DNA from: a bacterium endosymbiont of Escarpia laminata
GTDB lineage: Bacteria > Pseudomonadota > Gammaproteobacteria > Chromatiales > Chromatiaceae
DNA length: 64,000 nucleotides
Assembly (NCBI GenBank): GCA_003660235.1
Contig: QGON01000059.1
Coordinates: forward strand, 51,887 to 115,886
Direction of reading: 5' to 3'
Shown: positions 45,922-56,790 of the stretch, piece after piece
How positions within the stretch are numbered: the first letter of the stretch is position 1
Layout: every line of letters starts with the position of its first letter
Program-made: the position numbers and the translations under genes
The notes under the pieces: model-generated
Told to the model about the DNA's origin: nothing
What the model saw: the letters and a program-made list of their open reading frames with translations, nothing else
Database searches by the model: none

Positions 45922-46511
45922 TCACGGCAGATTAAAGAGCGCAACTTCCAGCACCCTCCATTGAGCTTCCCATTGGGTTAAAGGCGCCGTCTTGAAACGG
46001 CTGCGGCTATATTGGTGCATCCTGCCTTCAACAGCCGCCAGCATGAGGTTTGCCGACACGCTGGCATCGACAGTCTGCAGTCCGCTTTCCCGCAGGTCAC
46101 CCTCCCGCAGGATCTGCTTCAGTTGGGTTTCGAGTCGGGAAAAAAATTGGCCCACCCGAGTCTGCAGCCGTTCAGTTTCGCCAACCAGCGCATCGCCAAG
46201 CAGTACCCTGGTAATGCCGGGATTGCGTTCAGAAAAGAGCAACACCAGGTAGAGCAGCCTGCCGCAGCGCAATCTGGCATCGCTCTCCTCCCCCAGTATC
46301 TGGTTGATACGCACAAAGATGCTCTCCTCGGCAAAATCGATCAACCCTTCAAACATCTTCGCCTTACTGGCAAAATGACGATAGAGCGCCGCCTCGGATA
46401 TTTCTGCGGCCCGCGCCAGCGCCGCTGTGGTAATGCGGCCACCGGGATTCTGTTCAAGTTCGCGGGCCAACGCCTCGAGAATCAGCTGTTTGCGCGGTAT
46501 CCTGCTACTCA

Positions 46512-46512
<1 letters not shown>
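45922..46512 (-). CDS. slmA: Nucleoid occlusion factor SlmA
   Basis: This is a TetR-family DNA-binding inhibitor of FtsZ assembly over the nucleoid. The N-terminal HTH is ITTAALARAAEISEAALYRHFASKAKMFEGLI, and IPRKQLILEALARELEQNP is family-typical. Length 196 is standard. Its start touches the end of argB, forming the conserved argB-slmA pair. Confidence 0.94.
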
Positions 46513-47414
<902 letters not shown>

Positions 47415-47455
47415 TCAACTGTGTCAGTAAGAATAAAGCGGTTACCGAATCGGGG

Positions 47456-50023
47456 TTAAAACGGCAGTTTTAGACCTGGCTGCACCTGCTCAAGAAGGTT
47501 ACGAAAGACATCCATTACCAGCTTAAGCGCATCTTCGTCCTCCGCCTCGAAACGGAATATCAGAGACGGGGTGGTGTTGGAAGCACGCACCAGCCCCCAA
47601 CCTTGCTCGAACTCAGCCCGCAGACCGTCGATTCTGAGCAGCCGCGCGCCGGGAAGATCCGGCTGCTTGTCCAGTGCCGCCATGATGACGTCACACTCAC
47701 CCTCTTTCAGGGTCACGCTGTATTCCGGGGTAGAGACACTCTCCGGCAGTTCGGCAAAGATCTCTGCGCTGCTGCGGGGGTCGAGGGTCAATATCTCCAG
47801 CAGCCTTGCCGCCGCATAGAGACCATCATCAAAACCATACCAACGCTCGGCAAACATGATATGCCCACTGAACTCACCCGCCAGCAGTGCCCCCGTCTCC
47901 TTCATCTTCGCCTTGAGCATGGAGTGGCCGCTCTTCCACATCAACGGCCGTCCTCCGTTGGCAAGCACCACATTGGCAAGGTGACGGCTGCACTTCACGT
48001 CATAGACGATATCGCCGCCTGGCTCTCGGGAGAGAACGTCCATGGCCAAATACATCAGCACCCGATCCGGCCAGATAATTTTGCCTGTGGAATCCACTAT
48101 GCCGACCCGGTCCCCATCACCGTCGAAGGCGAAGCCGACATCAGCCTTGCTCTCCACAACCTGTTTTGCCAACGCCTGCATGTTTTCGGGACGGCTGGGA
48201 TCCGGATGATGATTGGGAAAGTCCCCGTCCACTTCACAGAACAGCTCCTCCACTTCACATCCCAACTGTTGAAAAAGATGGGTCGCCAGCACTGAGGAAG
48301 CGCCGTTGCCACAGTCGACCACCACTTTCATTCCCCGAGCCAGACTCACATCATTGACCACCCGGTCGGTATATTCCGAAATGATTTCCCGAGTTTCGAA
48401 ATCCCCGTCGCCCTGCAGTAGATTGCCCTGCTGAATACGCCGGTAGATCGATTGAATCCCCTCAGAGGAGAGACTCTCACCGCCGATCACGATCTTGATA
48501 CCATTGTATTCCGGTGGATTGTGACTGCCGGTCACAACCACGCCACAACCTGCAGTAAACTCATGCGCAGCGAAGTAGAGCAGGGGGGTGGGCACCAGTC
48601 CCACATCGATCACATCGCGACCACTTCCCCGCAATCCCCGTACCAGTGCCTCCGCCAATCGTTCACTGGAATGCCTGCCATCACGCGCCACGACCACGGT
48701 CTGAAAACCCTGCTCGTAGATTTCACTACCGACAGCGCGGCCGATTGCCTCAACGCCCTCTTCGTTCAGGGTGTCGTCCACCAGACCACGGATATCATAG
48801 GCTCTGAAGATTGACACAGGGACAGCCGTTACCGGGGCAGACGCTAGAGCCGCGGTACGAACTGGAGGTAAACTGCGCGAATCCTCAGCCATATCAGAAG
48901 CTGAAAACAGATCTTCATCCACAGTGATGCCATGTCTGGATCCGGCATCACGTTTGCGTTTGGCGCGACGTTCGATGCGGCGTGTTCTGACCTCACGCGC
49001 CTGATGCTCCAATATTTCAAGTGTGGCCTGCATATCCAGAAGACTGGCCATATGTCGTGTGGGCGATTTGCCCATCATCACGCTTTCCATCAGTTCCAGA
49101 ATGCTGTACTGATCTTTTTTCAATGCCCTGCGCATGCCTTCCGCAAGCAGGAAGAGCATCGCCGCACTCAAGACAATCGCCACCAGCCCTGGCAGCAGCA
49201 ACATCAGGTCATTGGAGAATCCCTCTTTGCCGACTGACGATTTCCAGTAGGCCACTTCCCAGATACTGCCCGACACCGGCAGCGTACCATCAGGCTGTTG
49301 CTGATCAGGCGGGACATTACCGGCCATTGCCAACACCAGTGCGCTGGCCCGATCCACAACCTGGCGGACTTCGACCCGCCCGGCATATTCCTTCACGCTG
49401 TCTACCGAATCCTGCAGACCGCCAGCCGGGAAGGCTGCATGAATGACGCCCAATGCGGACTCATCTTCCGCAGAGCGCACAGCCACCACCATCGCAACAT
49501 ATTGCTGGGCGCTACCAAACTGATGAACCTCTGCGGGGGGAGTCTGCAACTGTTTCTCGGCCTGACGCATCAGTTCCAGGGAGGCATAACCAAGGTGCGG
49601 CATCACACTGCTGTCCGGTTCACGTTGTCCAGCGGTCAGTAACCTGACACGCAAAACACCAGGCACTATCTGAGTCAGCTGATCTTCCCGTTCCCGCAAG
49701 GCCATGCGGTCATTCAGACGAAACAGCGCAGTGATATTGGGATCTCTGGATATGCCCTCCAATAGCTGAAGACGGAAGAGATTTTGTTCAGAGAGCCGGC
49801 CTGCCAGCGCCTGCGCACCGGTTTCAATCTGACGTGCTGCCAGCGACTCATCCCTATCGTGAAACTGAAGATAGACCATCGCCCAGGCCAGGATGATCAA
49901 CACCATCACCCCTACTACGGCCATCAGCCAGTACCAGCGGATACCGTGGCCCGCCTGTTCTCCGCTCCTGTACGTCTGTTCGCTCTGTTTGTTCTGTTTG
50001 TTCTGTTTCTTCTTTCTCTTCAT
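47456..50023 (-). CDS. algC: Phosphomannomutase/phosphoglucomutase with membrane-anchored N-terminus
   Basis: This 855-residue protein is a fusion of a membrane-anchored N-terminal half and a cytoplasmic alpha-D-phosphohexomutase. The N-terminal half has two helices (about 27-53 and 270-298) around a periplasmic domain, and then a basic linker. The catalytic domain has IFRAYDIRGLVDDTLNEEG, the phosphoserine loop VVTGSHNPPEYNGIKI, the metal site FDGDGDRVGIV and the sugar-binding GEFSGHIMF. It interconverts hexose 1- and 6-phosphates for lipopolysaccharide or exopolysaccharide. It lies 13 bases from coaBC, with no dut gene in between. Confidence 0.92.
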   Translation of the reverse strand: MKRKKKQNKQNKQSEQTYRSGEQAGHGIRWYWLMAVVGVMVLIILAWAMVYLQFHDRDESLAARQIETGAQALAGRLSEQNLFRLQLLEGISRDPNITALFRLNDRMALREREDQLTQIVPGVLRVRLLTAGQREPDSSVMPHLGYASLELMRQAEKQLQTPPAEVHQFGSAQQYVAMVVAVRSAEDESALGVIHAAFPAGGLQDSVDSVKEYAGRVEVRQVVDRASALVLAMAGNVPPDQQQPDGTLPVSGSIWEVAYWKSSVGKEGFSNDLMLLLPGLVAIVLSAAMLFLLAEGMRRALKKDQYSILELMESVMMGKSPTRHMASLLDMQATLEILEHQAREVRTRRIERRAKRKRDAGSRHGITVDEDLFSASDMAEDSRSLPPVRTAALASAPVTAVPVSIFRAYDIRGLVDDTLNEEGVEAIGRAVGSEIYEQGFQTVVVARDGRHSSERLAEALVRGLRGSGRDVIDVGLVPTPLLYFAAHEFTAGCGVVVTGSHNPPEYNGIKIVIGGESLSSEGIQSIYRRIQQGNLLQGDGDFETREIISEYTDRVVNDVSLARGMKVVVDCGNGASSVLATHLFQQLGCEVEELFCEVDGDFPNHHPDPSRPENMQALAKQVVESKADVGFAFDGDGDRVGIVDSTGKIIWPDRVLMYLAMDVLSREPGGDIVYDVKCSRHLANVVLANGGRPLMWKSGHSMLKAKMKETGALLAGEFSGHIMFAERWYGFDDGLYAAARLLEILTLDPRSSAEIFAELPESVSTPEYSVTLKEGECDVIMAALDKQPDLPGARLLRIDGLRAEFEQGWGLVRASNTTPSLIFRFEAEDEDALKLVMDVFRNLLEQVQPGLKLPF

Positions 50024-50036
50024 GACCGTACGTCAA

Positions 50037-51248
50037 TCATCCCAGGTTAGCCTGAATATGATACCGCTCGGCGATACGCTCTGCGAGCCGTTCCGCCACT
50101 GCCGGTTTCGCCATCATCGGGATTGCTTCCCTGCCACCTTCCCACAGCAAAAGCAGCGCATTCTCATCCCCTTCGAACCCCCCCTTGCTTCCACCTACCC
50201 GATTCGCCGCAATAAGGTCCACCTTCTTGGCGCGTCGTTTGGCATCTGCAAAGGCTTCCACATCATCCGTTTCGGCAGCAAACCCCACGGTATAGGGCGC
50301 TTCATCCAGCGCCGCCACCAGAGCGAGAATATCCGGATTTTTCCGCAGATTCAGTTGCAAGGTTTCACTACTCTTTTTTATCTTCTTGGCAGCCATCTCA
50401 GTGGGACGATAGTCAGCCACCGCCGCCACGCCAACAAAGATGTCACAGGCACTGACCCGCGCCATCACCGCCTCTTCCATTTGCAGCGCGGTCTCCACAT
50501 CCACCCGTAGAACACGGTCAGGCGTGGTAAGCGCCACCGGCCCGCTGATGAGCGTAACCTCAGCCCCCAACCGCACCAGAGATACCGCCAAGGCATAACC
50601 CATCTTGCCGGAGCTGCGATTCCCGATATAACGCACCGGATCGATGAACTCCCGGGTCGGACCTGCGGTTATCAATACGCGTTTCCCCTGCAGCGATCCA
50701 GAAGCAAAAAGTGATTCAGCCTGCGCCAACAGGAGATCGGGTTCCAGCATCCGGCCTGGGCCGGTCTCACCACACGCCTGCTCGCCCTCACTGGGTCCCC
50801 ATAGCAGAAGCCCGCGCTGCCGTAACAAGCGGGCATTCTCCTGGGTGGCGGGATTCAGCCACATCTGCCGGTTCATCGCCGGCGCCAACGCAATAGTAGC
50901 GGTGGTCGCAAGAGAGAGCGTGGATAACAGATCATTCGCCATACCAGCCGCCAGCCGTGCCATGAAGTCGGCACTGGCCGGAGCAACCAAAACCAGATCA
51001 GCCCAACGCGCCAGGTCGATATGGTTCATCGCCGCTTCCTGTTCTGTGTCGAGCAATTCCGTATAGACACGCTCTTTGGAGAGCGCCTGGAATGTCAGGG
51101 TCGTGACAAACGCTTGGGCCGCGGGGGTCATCACCACCCTTACTCCAGCTCCTGCCTGCATCAGCGCACGGAGCAACACCGCGCTCTTGTAAGCGGCAAT
51201 GCCACCGGTAACACCGAGAACAACCTTTTTTCCCTGCAACACAGACAT
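50037..51248 (-). CDS. coaBC: Phosphopantothenoylcysteine synthetase/decarboxylase
   Basis: This is a bifunctional coenzyme A biosynthesis enzyme. The flavin-dependent CoaC part starts GKKVVLGVTGGIAAYKSAVLL, includes PASADFMARLAAGMANDLL and ends near PAMNRQMW; the CoaB part has GPTREFIDPVRYIGNRSSGKMGYALA. The track starts at 51329, but the ATG at 51248 (MSVLQGKKV) fits the family. It is divergent from radC. Confidence 0.95.
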   Translation of the reverse strand: MSVLQGKKVVLGVTGGIAAYKSAVLLRALMQAGAGVRVVMTPAAQAFVTTLTFQALSKERVYTELLDTEQEAAMNHIDLARWADLVLVAPASADFMARLAAGMANDLLSTLSLATTATIALAPAMNRQMWLNPATQENARLLRQRGLLLWGPSEGEQACGETGPGRMLEPDLLLAQAESLFASGSLQGKRVLITAGPTREFIDPVRYIGNRSSGKMGYALAVSLVRLGAEVTLISGPVALTTPDRVLRVDVETALQMEEAVMARVSACDIFVGVAAVADYRPTEMAAKKIKKSSETLQLNLRKNPDILALVAALDEAPYTVGFAAETDDVEAFADAKRRAKKVDLIAANRVGGSKGGFEGDENALLLLWEGGREAIPMMAKPAVAERLAERIAERYHIQANLG

Positions 51249-51444
51249 CGACTTGAAATAACCACAGACTCCAGATTGGCAAGAGTACCCCATGGGACTG
51301 TTACAGCAAAGCAGCAGTATCCAGGGCATGAGTAAGCACTAACCCCGCCAGCGAAAAAGATAGGAATTTCGTGACTCAGAACACGTTTTTCCGCTAATCT
51401 TAGGGTGAAATTATAGAAGCCTAATTTAAAGACATGGAGGTCTT

Positions 51445-52119
51445 ATGCCAATCACCGACTGGCCCATCGCCGAACGACCAAGAGAAAAACTGCTGCAAAA
51501 GGGCGCCACCGCCCTGTCCGATGCCGAACTACTGGCAATTTTTCTGCGTACCGGCGTCGCTGGAAAAACCGCTGTGGATCTCGCCAGAGATCTGCTGCAG
51601 GAGTACGGCGGACTCAGACATCTGCTGGCCGCCGGGCAGAAACGTTTCTGTCAAAGCAAGGGGCTCGGCAACGCCAAATATGCTCAGCTTCAGGCCGTCC
51701 TGGAGATGGGACGCCGTTACCTGCAGGAGGATCTGGAACGGGGCGAACCACTCACCAATCCCGCTGCATCCCGACGCTATCTGCAGTCGCGCCTGAGGCA
51801 CTATCCCTACGAGGTCTTTGCCTGCCTGTTTCTCGATAATCGTCATCGGGTAATTGAGTACGAAGAGTTGTTCCGGGGCACCATCGACGGCGCCAGCGTC
51901 CCCCCCAGAGAGGTGGTTCGGCGCGCCCTCGAGCTCAATGCCGCCGCCCTCATCCTTGCCCACAACCACCCCTCGGGCGTCGCTGAACCAAGCCAGGCCG
52001 ACCAGCAGATCACCCAGCGCATCCGGGAGGCCCTGACACTTGTGGATATCCGTGTTCTGGACCATTTTGTCATCGGCGATGGTGAGCCGGTATCGTTGGC
52101 GGAGCGGGGGATGATGTGA
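51445..52119 (+). CDS. radC: RadC family JAB-domain protein
   Basis: The 224-residue protein has an N-terminal helix-hairpin-helix region ([21 protein letters not shown]) and a C-terminal MPN/JAMM-like domain with [23 protein letters not shown] and the final Asp of the metal triad. Despite the name, a repair function is not established for the family. The order radC next to coaBC and rpmB is conserved in many gammaproteobacteria. A GGAGG lies before the start. Confidence 0.95.
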   Translation: MPITDWPIAERPREKLLQKGATALSDAELLAIFLRTGVAGKTAVDLARDLLQEYGGLRHLLAAGQKRFCQSKGLGNAKYAQLQAVLEMGRRYLQEDLERGEPLTNPAASRRYLQSRLRHYPYEVFACLFLDNRHRVIEYEELFRGTIDGASVPPREVVRRALELNAAALILAHNHPSGVAEPSQADQQITQRIREALTLVDIRVLDHFVIGDGEPVSLAERGMM

Positions 52120-52126
52120 AACCTGA

Positions 52127-52189
<63 letters not shown>

Positions 52190-52250
52190 AAAAGCTTGCT
52201 TTTGCCGATAAACGCGTCAAGCCCTTATCTGAAATTTTATGTTAAATCGC

Positions 52251-52273
52251 CCTGTCACCTGTCACCTGTCACC
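52251..52273 (+). repeat. Heptanucleotide tandem repeat (CCTGTCA)3
   Basis: Three copies of CCTGTCA plus a partial CC. It ends immediately before the -35 of the rpmB promoter. Confidence 0.85.
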
Positions 52274-52302
52274 TTGCACCTCCCACCCCTCTCTGCCATA
52301 AT
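52274..52302 (+). promoter_or_regulatory. Sigma-70 promoter of rpmB-rpmG
   Basis: TTGCAC (52274-52279), a 17-base spacer and CATAAT (52297-52302), placing transcription start about 35-40 bases before the rpmB ATG at 52348. Confidence 0.72.
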
Positions 52303-52347
52303 TGTGCGCTTTTCGCCCCAGGGTTAACAAATTTAGAGGTTTTGACA

Positions 52348-52584
52348 ATGTCAAAAGTCTGCCAGGTAACCGGCAAGCGCCCGGTCTCGGGAAACAACGT
52401 TTCCCACGCGCACAACAAGACCAGACGCCGCTTTCTGCCCAATCTGCACTATCATCGTTTTTGGGTGGAAAGTGAGAGTCGTTGGGTGCGTCTGCGGCTC
52501 ACTACGAAAGGTATGCGCATCATCGACAAGAAGGGTATAGATGCAGTGCTGTCTGACATCCGTGCCCGTGGCGAAAAGGTCTAA
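52348..52584 (+). CDS. rpmB: 50S ribosomal protein L28
   Basis: The 78-residue L28 starts [20 protein letters not shown] at the ATG 52348, with a GAGG upstream. The track began two codons early at a TTG. It forms the conserved rpmB-rpmG pair and is followed 14 bases later by rpmG. Confidence 0.97.
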   Translation: MSKVCQVTGKRPVSGNNVSHAHNKTRRRFLPNLHYHRFWVESESRWVRLRLTTKGMRIIDKKGIDAVLSDIRARGEKV

Positions 52585-52598
52585 GGGAGAACTGAATC

Positions 52599-52754
52599 AT
52601 GCGTGAAAAGATCAGACTGGTTTCCAGCGCCGGCACCGGCCACTTCTATACCACCACCAAGAACAAGCGAAACAAGTCGGGCAAGATGGAAATCAAAAAA
52701 TTCGATCCCAAGGCCCGCAAACATGTGATGTACAAAGAGGCCAAGATCAAATAA
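52599..52754 (+). CDS. rpmG: 50S ribosomal protein L33
   Basis: The 51-codon gene is too short for the ORF track. It reads [20 protein letters not shown] then [20 protein letters not shown] and ends [10 protein letters not shown]. It is the cysteine-free, zinc-independent form of L33. GGGAGAACTGA precedes the ATG. A strong terminator lies 23 bases after the stop. Confidence 0.97.
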   Translation: MREKIRLVSSAGTGHFYTTTKNKRNKSGKMEIKKFDPKARKHVMYKEAKIK

Positions 52755-52777
52755 GGCATCTACATCCCTGGGACATC

Positions 52778-52808
52778 GAAAACCCGCCTATACGGCGGGT
52801 TTTCTTTT
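52778..52808 (+). terminator. Rho-independent terminator of rpmBG
   Basis: GAAAACCCGCC and GGCGGGTTTTC form an 11-bp stem around TATAC, followed by TTTT. Confidence 0.93.
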
Positions 52809-52923
52809 GCCACTATTTTTTTGTTGGATACCCTGTAGACTTAGGGAAAATGGACGCTACAGATGGGTGAGGCCGCGGGTGAGATTTCCCGCCATTGCTA
52901 TTGACCCCAACGGAATCTGCATC

Positions 52924-54141
52924 ATGAAGGATATCTACGTAGGACGACAAGCCATCTTCGACCGGAAGATGCAAGTCTACGCCTATGAACTGCTGTTTCG
53001 CCAGGGCACCAACAACAGCAGCAACGTCCAGCAACAGTTTGACGGCGACTCCGCCTCTTCCGAAGTCCTGATCAATACCTTCATTGAGATCGGCCTCGAA
53101 CGGGTCGCCGGCCCCCACCGCGTGTTCATCAATCTTACCCGCAACCTCTTCCTCAACCATCCGGAAATTCCTTTCGACAAAGATCGGGTCGTAATGGAAC
53201 TGCTGGAAGACATTCCCGTGGACGATCCGTTGATCGAAGCCGTGGCCGAGCTTTCCCAACAGGGATATCTTCTGGCACTGGATGATTACATCTTCGACCC
53301 TGTTTGGGATCCTTTACTGCCACTGGTTGACATCATCAAGGTGGAGTTTCCCGCCCTCACGCTGGAACAGATCGAGCAGGGACTCCCTTCCCTGCGCCGC
53401 CACAACTTAAAACTGCTGGCTGAGAAGATCGAAACCGAGGAGGAGTATCAGCAGTGCCTGGCGTTGGGCTTCGACCTTTTTCAGGGTTACCACTTCTCCC
53501 GCCCCAAGGTGATCAAGGGCCAACGCCTGCAGGAGAACCAACTGGTGGTGCTGCGGCTGCTCTCTGCCCTGAATGATCCCGACGTGGAGATCGAAGACCT
53601 GGTCAACCTGATCACCCAGGATGCCAGCCTCAGCTACAAGATCCTGCGCTATATCAACTCCGCCGCCATCGCCATGCCGCGCAAGGTCGAATCGATCCGT
53701 CAGGCGATTGTCTTCATGGGGCTGACGCGTATTCGCGCCTGGGCCAGTCTGCTGGCGCTCTCGCGAATGGAGAAGAAGCCACAGGAGTATTTCACCACTG
53801 CACTGGTGCGCGCCCACATGTGTGAACAGCTGGTCACCAAGAACGGGGGCTGCGTACCGGAGATCGCCTTCAGCGTGGGGCTGCTCTCCATTCTTGACCT
53901 GCTGGTGGACCGGCCGATTGCGGAGATTGTCGAGGAGCTTGCACTCTCCAATGAGATTCGGGATGCCCTGATCGATCAACAAGGACCTGCAGGCAAAGCG
54001 CTGCAATGCAGTAAAGGTTATGAGGTTGGTGACTGGGAGAACGCCGATTACGAAGACCTCAATGTGACGGAGATCACCGATATCTATCTGCTCGCCAGCG
54101 AATGCGCCTTTGACGAGCAGCAGGCGCTGCAGGCGTGCTGA
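52924..54141 (+). CDS. Signalling protein with EAL-like and HDOD domains
   Basis: About 405 residues. The N-terminal EAL-like domain (MKDIYVGRQAIFDRKMQVYA then YELLFRQG) has YELL where active phosphodiesterases have EAL or EVL, so catalysis of c-di-GMP is doubtful. The C-terminal half is an HDOD domain (LVNLITQDASLSYKILRYINSA, IRQAIVFMGLTRIRAWASLLAL). This YuxH-like architecture is found in bacterial regulators. The ATG at 52924 is chosen; the track start at 52807 lies close behind the terminator. Confidence 0.88.
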   Translation: MKDIYVGRQAIFDRKMQVYAYELLFRQGTNNSSNVQQQFDGDSASSEVLINTFIEIGLERVAGPHRVFINLTRNLFLNHPEIPFDKDRVVMELLEDIPVDDPLIEAVAELSQQGYLLALDDYIFDPVWDPLLPLVDIIKVEFPALTLEQIEQGLPSLRRHNLKLLAEKIETEEEYQQCLALGFDLFQGYHFSRPKVIKGQRLQENQLVVLRLLSALNDPDVEIEDLVNLITQDASLSYKILRYINSAAIAMPRKVESIRQAIVFMGLTRIRAWASLLALSRMEKKPQEYFTTALVRAHMCEQLVTKNGGCVPEIAFSVGLLSILDLLVDRPIAEIVEELALSNEIRDALIDQQGPAGKALQCSKGYEVGDWENADYEDLNVTEITDIYLLASECAFDEQQALQAC

Positions 54142-54154
54142 TAATCAAACAAAT

Positions 54155-54252
54155 GTAGGATGCCGGTGAGCTTGCGAACTACATCTGTCGTGTAATCCCT
54201 GATTCAGACGTTAACCGCAATCGATGCGGTTCGCAAGCTCAACACATCCTAC
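54155..54252 (+). repeat. REP family 5 element
   Basis: GTAGGATGCCGGTGAGCTTG at the left and CAAGCTCAACACATCCTAC at the right, with inner AACCGCA/TGCGGTT. Its right-hand CTAC, read as GTAG on the minus strand, contains the hyuA-like stop codon TAG. Confidence 0.82.
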
Positions 54253-56216
54253 GGAGACACACCCCTTTCCAGGAGCAGATTGCCCACCGCATCCGGAGAG
54301 CAAGACCATCCCGGTGCAACCCAGGTGGTTGAGATGGTCTCGACAATCAGCGCAGGCCCTTCGATCGACTGTTCGGCAAACAACGTCTCCCGCTCATAAA
54401 GCGGCGCAGGCTGATCCACACCGAACAGGCTCACTTCGATCTTTGCCTCACCGGACCCTGAAGTGCGGCACTGTTCCAGTCTTATGTGAGATTCCGCTCC
54501 CCGCAGAGCTGCCCGCAGATTAACCAGCTCCACCGCCCCACCCATCCGATGCCCATAACGCAACTCGTGCAGTTCATGGAAAGCGGCCTCGACTTTGGCA
54601 CAACTGCTCCAGGTCACATTCAAGGTGTAGGACTGCCCCAGATAGCGCAGATCCAGTGAATACTCCAGTTCGATTTGCGACCGTTCCAATCCCTCCTGAA
54701 GCAACGCCTGCACACCGGTTTCACCCAGTCTCTGCAACGCTTTTTGCAGCACAGCATCATCGAGTTCATGTAATAGCCCCAGCCAGGTGCGCACCAGTTG
54801 GCGGCCCGGCGGAGCGACCAGCATCCCCAATGCCGATAACACTCCAGCCTGTACCGGCACCAGTGCCGAACGCATGCCCAACGCCTGTGCCAGCGCACAG
54901 ACATGCAGGCCCCCGGCACCACCGAAAGAGACCAGGGTAAAACCCCTGGGATCCACTCCGCGCTGCACCGAGATCACCCGCAAGGCACGAGCCATGCGCT
55001 CATTGGCGATGCGGATGATGCCAGCAGCCGCCTCATCCACCGTGGCCCCCATGACCTCGGCCAACCGACCAACCGCCATGCGGGCGGCAGAGAGATCGAG
55101 CTGCATGCGCCCGCCGAGAAAAGCGTCGGCACGCAGACGCCCCAAAACCAGATTGGCATCCGTAACCGTGGCCTCCACACCGCCCTGTCCGTAACAGGCC
55201 GGTCCCGGTGCGGCCCCGGCCGATTCAGGCCCCACCTGCAGCATGCCGCCACTGTCGAGCCGTGCGATGGAGCCGCCGCCAGCACCGATGGTATGCATAT
55301 CCACCATGGGAACCGCCACCGGCCAGGGGCCGATGCGTCCTTCACTCGTGAGGCGGGGTTCACCATCGATGAGCGCCACGTCGGATGAGGTACCGCCCAT
55401 ATCGAAGGTCAGCAAACGTCGGCGACCCGCTGTTGCGGCCACATAACGCGCGCCTACAAGACCGCCGGCAGGCCCGGAAAGCAACATACGCACCGCCTGA
55501 GAGGCGGCCTGTTCCACAGCTATCGCCTCCCCTGAGCTCTGCATCACTGAGACTCTGGCCCCCGGCAGGCCCCGGCAGAGCCGCTTGATATAACCTGTCA
55601 CCAGTGGCCCCACCCAACTGTTGAGCCAGGTGGCGATACCCCGCTCATACTCACCGGTCTCCGGCAACACCTCGGATGAACGGGAGACGAAACAGCCCTC
55701 CGGCACCACCGCCTCGATCGCCCGTTCGGCACTGTCGTTTAGGTAGGAGTAGAGCAGATTGATGGCCACCGCCTCCGGCTTCAGCACTTCCAGTCGCCGG
55801 GTAAGCGTCAGCAGATCCTGTTCCGTCAAAGGCTCCAGGAGCGAACCATCCGCCGCCAGTCTGCCGCCGGTCTCCAGACAGAGTTCAAACGGTACCGGGG
55901 GCAATTCTGGCGCAGGCTGCAGATTATAGAGTTCGCGGCGTGCCTGCCGGCCGATGGTCAACAGATCCCCCAAACCCCGGTTGCCGATATAGACGGTGCG
56001 CACGCCCTTACCCTCCAACACCGCATTGGTCGCCACCGTAGAGCCGTGGATCACCCTTACCCCATCGGGGTCGAGTCCCATCTCCCGAATTCCCTGCAGT
56101 ATCGCCCGCTCCGGGGCATCCGGGGTGGAGAGCACCTTGTGGATGCGCAACGCGCCATCCTCGTAGAGCACGAAATCGGTGAAGGTTCCTCCGGTGTCGA
56201 CGCCGATGATCTTCAA
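54249..56216 (-). CDS. Hydantoinase/oxoprolinase family protein (HyuA type)
   Basis: This 655-residue ATP-dependent amidohydrolase subunit belongs to the N-methylhydantoinase A/oxoprolinase/acetone carboxylase family. The N-terminal actin-like fold starts IIGVDTGGTFTDFVLYEDG, HGSTVATNAVLEGKG follows, and LTFDMGGTSSDVALIDG and the GAGGGSIARLD region are conserved. A partner HyuB-type gene is not adjacent, so the substrate remains open. The stop codon is provided by a REP element. Confidence 0.87.
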   Translation of the reverse strand: MKIIGVDTGGTFTDFVLYEDGALRIHKVLSTPDAPERAILQGIREMGLDPDGVRVIHGSTVATNAVLEGKGVRTVYIGNRGLGDLLTIGRQARRELYNLQPAPELPPVPFELCLETGGRLAADGSLLEPLTEQDLLTLTRRLEVLKPEAVAINLLYSYLNDSAERAIEAVVPEGCFVSRSSEVLPETGEYERGIATWLNSWVGPLVTGYIKRLCRGLPGARVSVMQSSGEAIAVEQAASQAVRMLLSGPAGGLVGARYVAATAGRRRLLTFDMGGTSSDVALIDGEPRLTSEGRIGPWPVAVPMVDMHTIGAGGGSIARLDSGGMLQVGPESAGAAPGPACYGQGGVEATVTDANLVLGRLRADAFLGGRMQLDLSAARMAVGRLAEVMGATVDEAAAGIIRIANERMARALRVISVQRGVDPRGFTLVSFGGAGGLHVCALAQALGMRSALVPVQAGVLSALGMLVAPPGRQLVRTWLGLLHELDDAVLQKALQRLGETGVQALLQEGLERSQIELEYSLDLRYLGQSYTLNVTWSSCAKVEAAFHELHELRYGHRMGGAVELVNLRAALRGAESHIRLEQCRTSGSGEAKIEVSLFGVDQPAPLYERETLFAEQSIEGPALIVETISTTWVAPGWSCSPDAVGNLLLERGVSP

Positions 56217-56303
56217 AACAACTCCAACCTGGATAAATTACGAGGCTTCCAGCGACCCAGCCACCCTATGACGCAAGATAGCGCGAACACCGAGTTTATG
56301 GAA

Positions 56304-56348
56304 TCGTGACAGTTCCGTGATTGGCAGCGGAACCCCAACTGCTTGAAT
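56304..56348 (+). promoter_or_regulatory. Direct-repeat box and -10 upstream of the Met-rich gene
   Basis: TCGTGACAGTTCCGTGA (56304-56320) has two GTGA half-sites 11 bases apart. A putative -10 TTGAAT begins 23 bases after the box end (56343). The box resembles that at 59171-59187 upstream of msrB. An OmpR-type regulator site is inferred. Confidence 0.6.
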
Positions 56349-56416
56349 AGCTCTCCAACAGCACCAAAAAAACGGCACTGTTCCAATGAAAACAACCCCC
56401 ACAGGAGAGACCCCCG

Positions 56417-56674
56417 ATGAAAACCCAATTTTCCAGTACACTTAAAGGCCTGACTTTCGCTGCACTGGCCGCAGTCATGACTGCGGGCAGCGCCGCACCC
56501 ATGATGGATGACGACATGCCGATGAAGCAAGACGGCATGATGAAGATGGCCGACGACGACACCATGCAGAAAGATATGAAGATGTCAGACGGGATGGATG
56601 AAAAGATGAAGACATCAATGGAACCGATGCAAAAAATGAACGATGGCATGATGCAGGAGGCGATGCATAAGTAG
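56417..56674 (+). CDS. Methionine-rich secreted MXKDX-repeat protein
   Basis: This 85-residue protein has a signal peptide (LKGLTFAALAAVMTAGSAA) and a mature part of about 58 residues of which 18 are methionine, with many Asp and Lys and no cysteine or aromatic residue (PMMDDDMPMKQDGMMKMADD). This matches the pentapeptide MXKDX type. A role as a sacrificial methionine pool against hypochlorous acid or peroxide, like MrpX of Azospira, or as a copper(I) binder, is an inference. A good ribosome binding site (AGGAGA) lies 8 bases before the ATG. The stop TAG lies within a REP foot. A two-component system follows and a secreted MsrB lies beyond it. Confidence 0.9.
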   Translation: MKTQFSSTLKGLTFAALAAVMTAGSAAPMMDDDMPMKQDGMMKMADDDTMQKDMKMSDGMDEKMKTSMEPMQKMNDGMMQEAMHK

Positions 56675-56760
56675 GCCGATTCAAGCGTAGCGGAACCGGC
56701 AACCCCAGGCATTCCAACAAGTCCTGAACGCCCGATCCGCTACACTTGATCGGGCCTGCG
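56671..56760 (+). repeat. REP family 3, inverted pair
   Basis: GTAGGCCGATTCAAGCGTAG then CGGAACC at the left and CGATCCGCTACACTTGATCG then GGCC at the right are imperfect inverted arms. The first TAG is the stop codon of the Met-rich gene. Confidence 0.75.
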
Positions 56761-56790
56761 GCTATGACAGATTAAAATAGAGTCCTCTCC

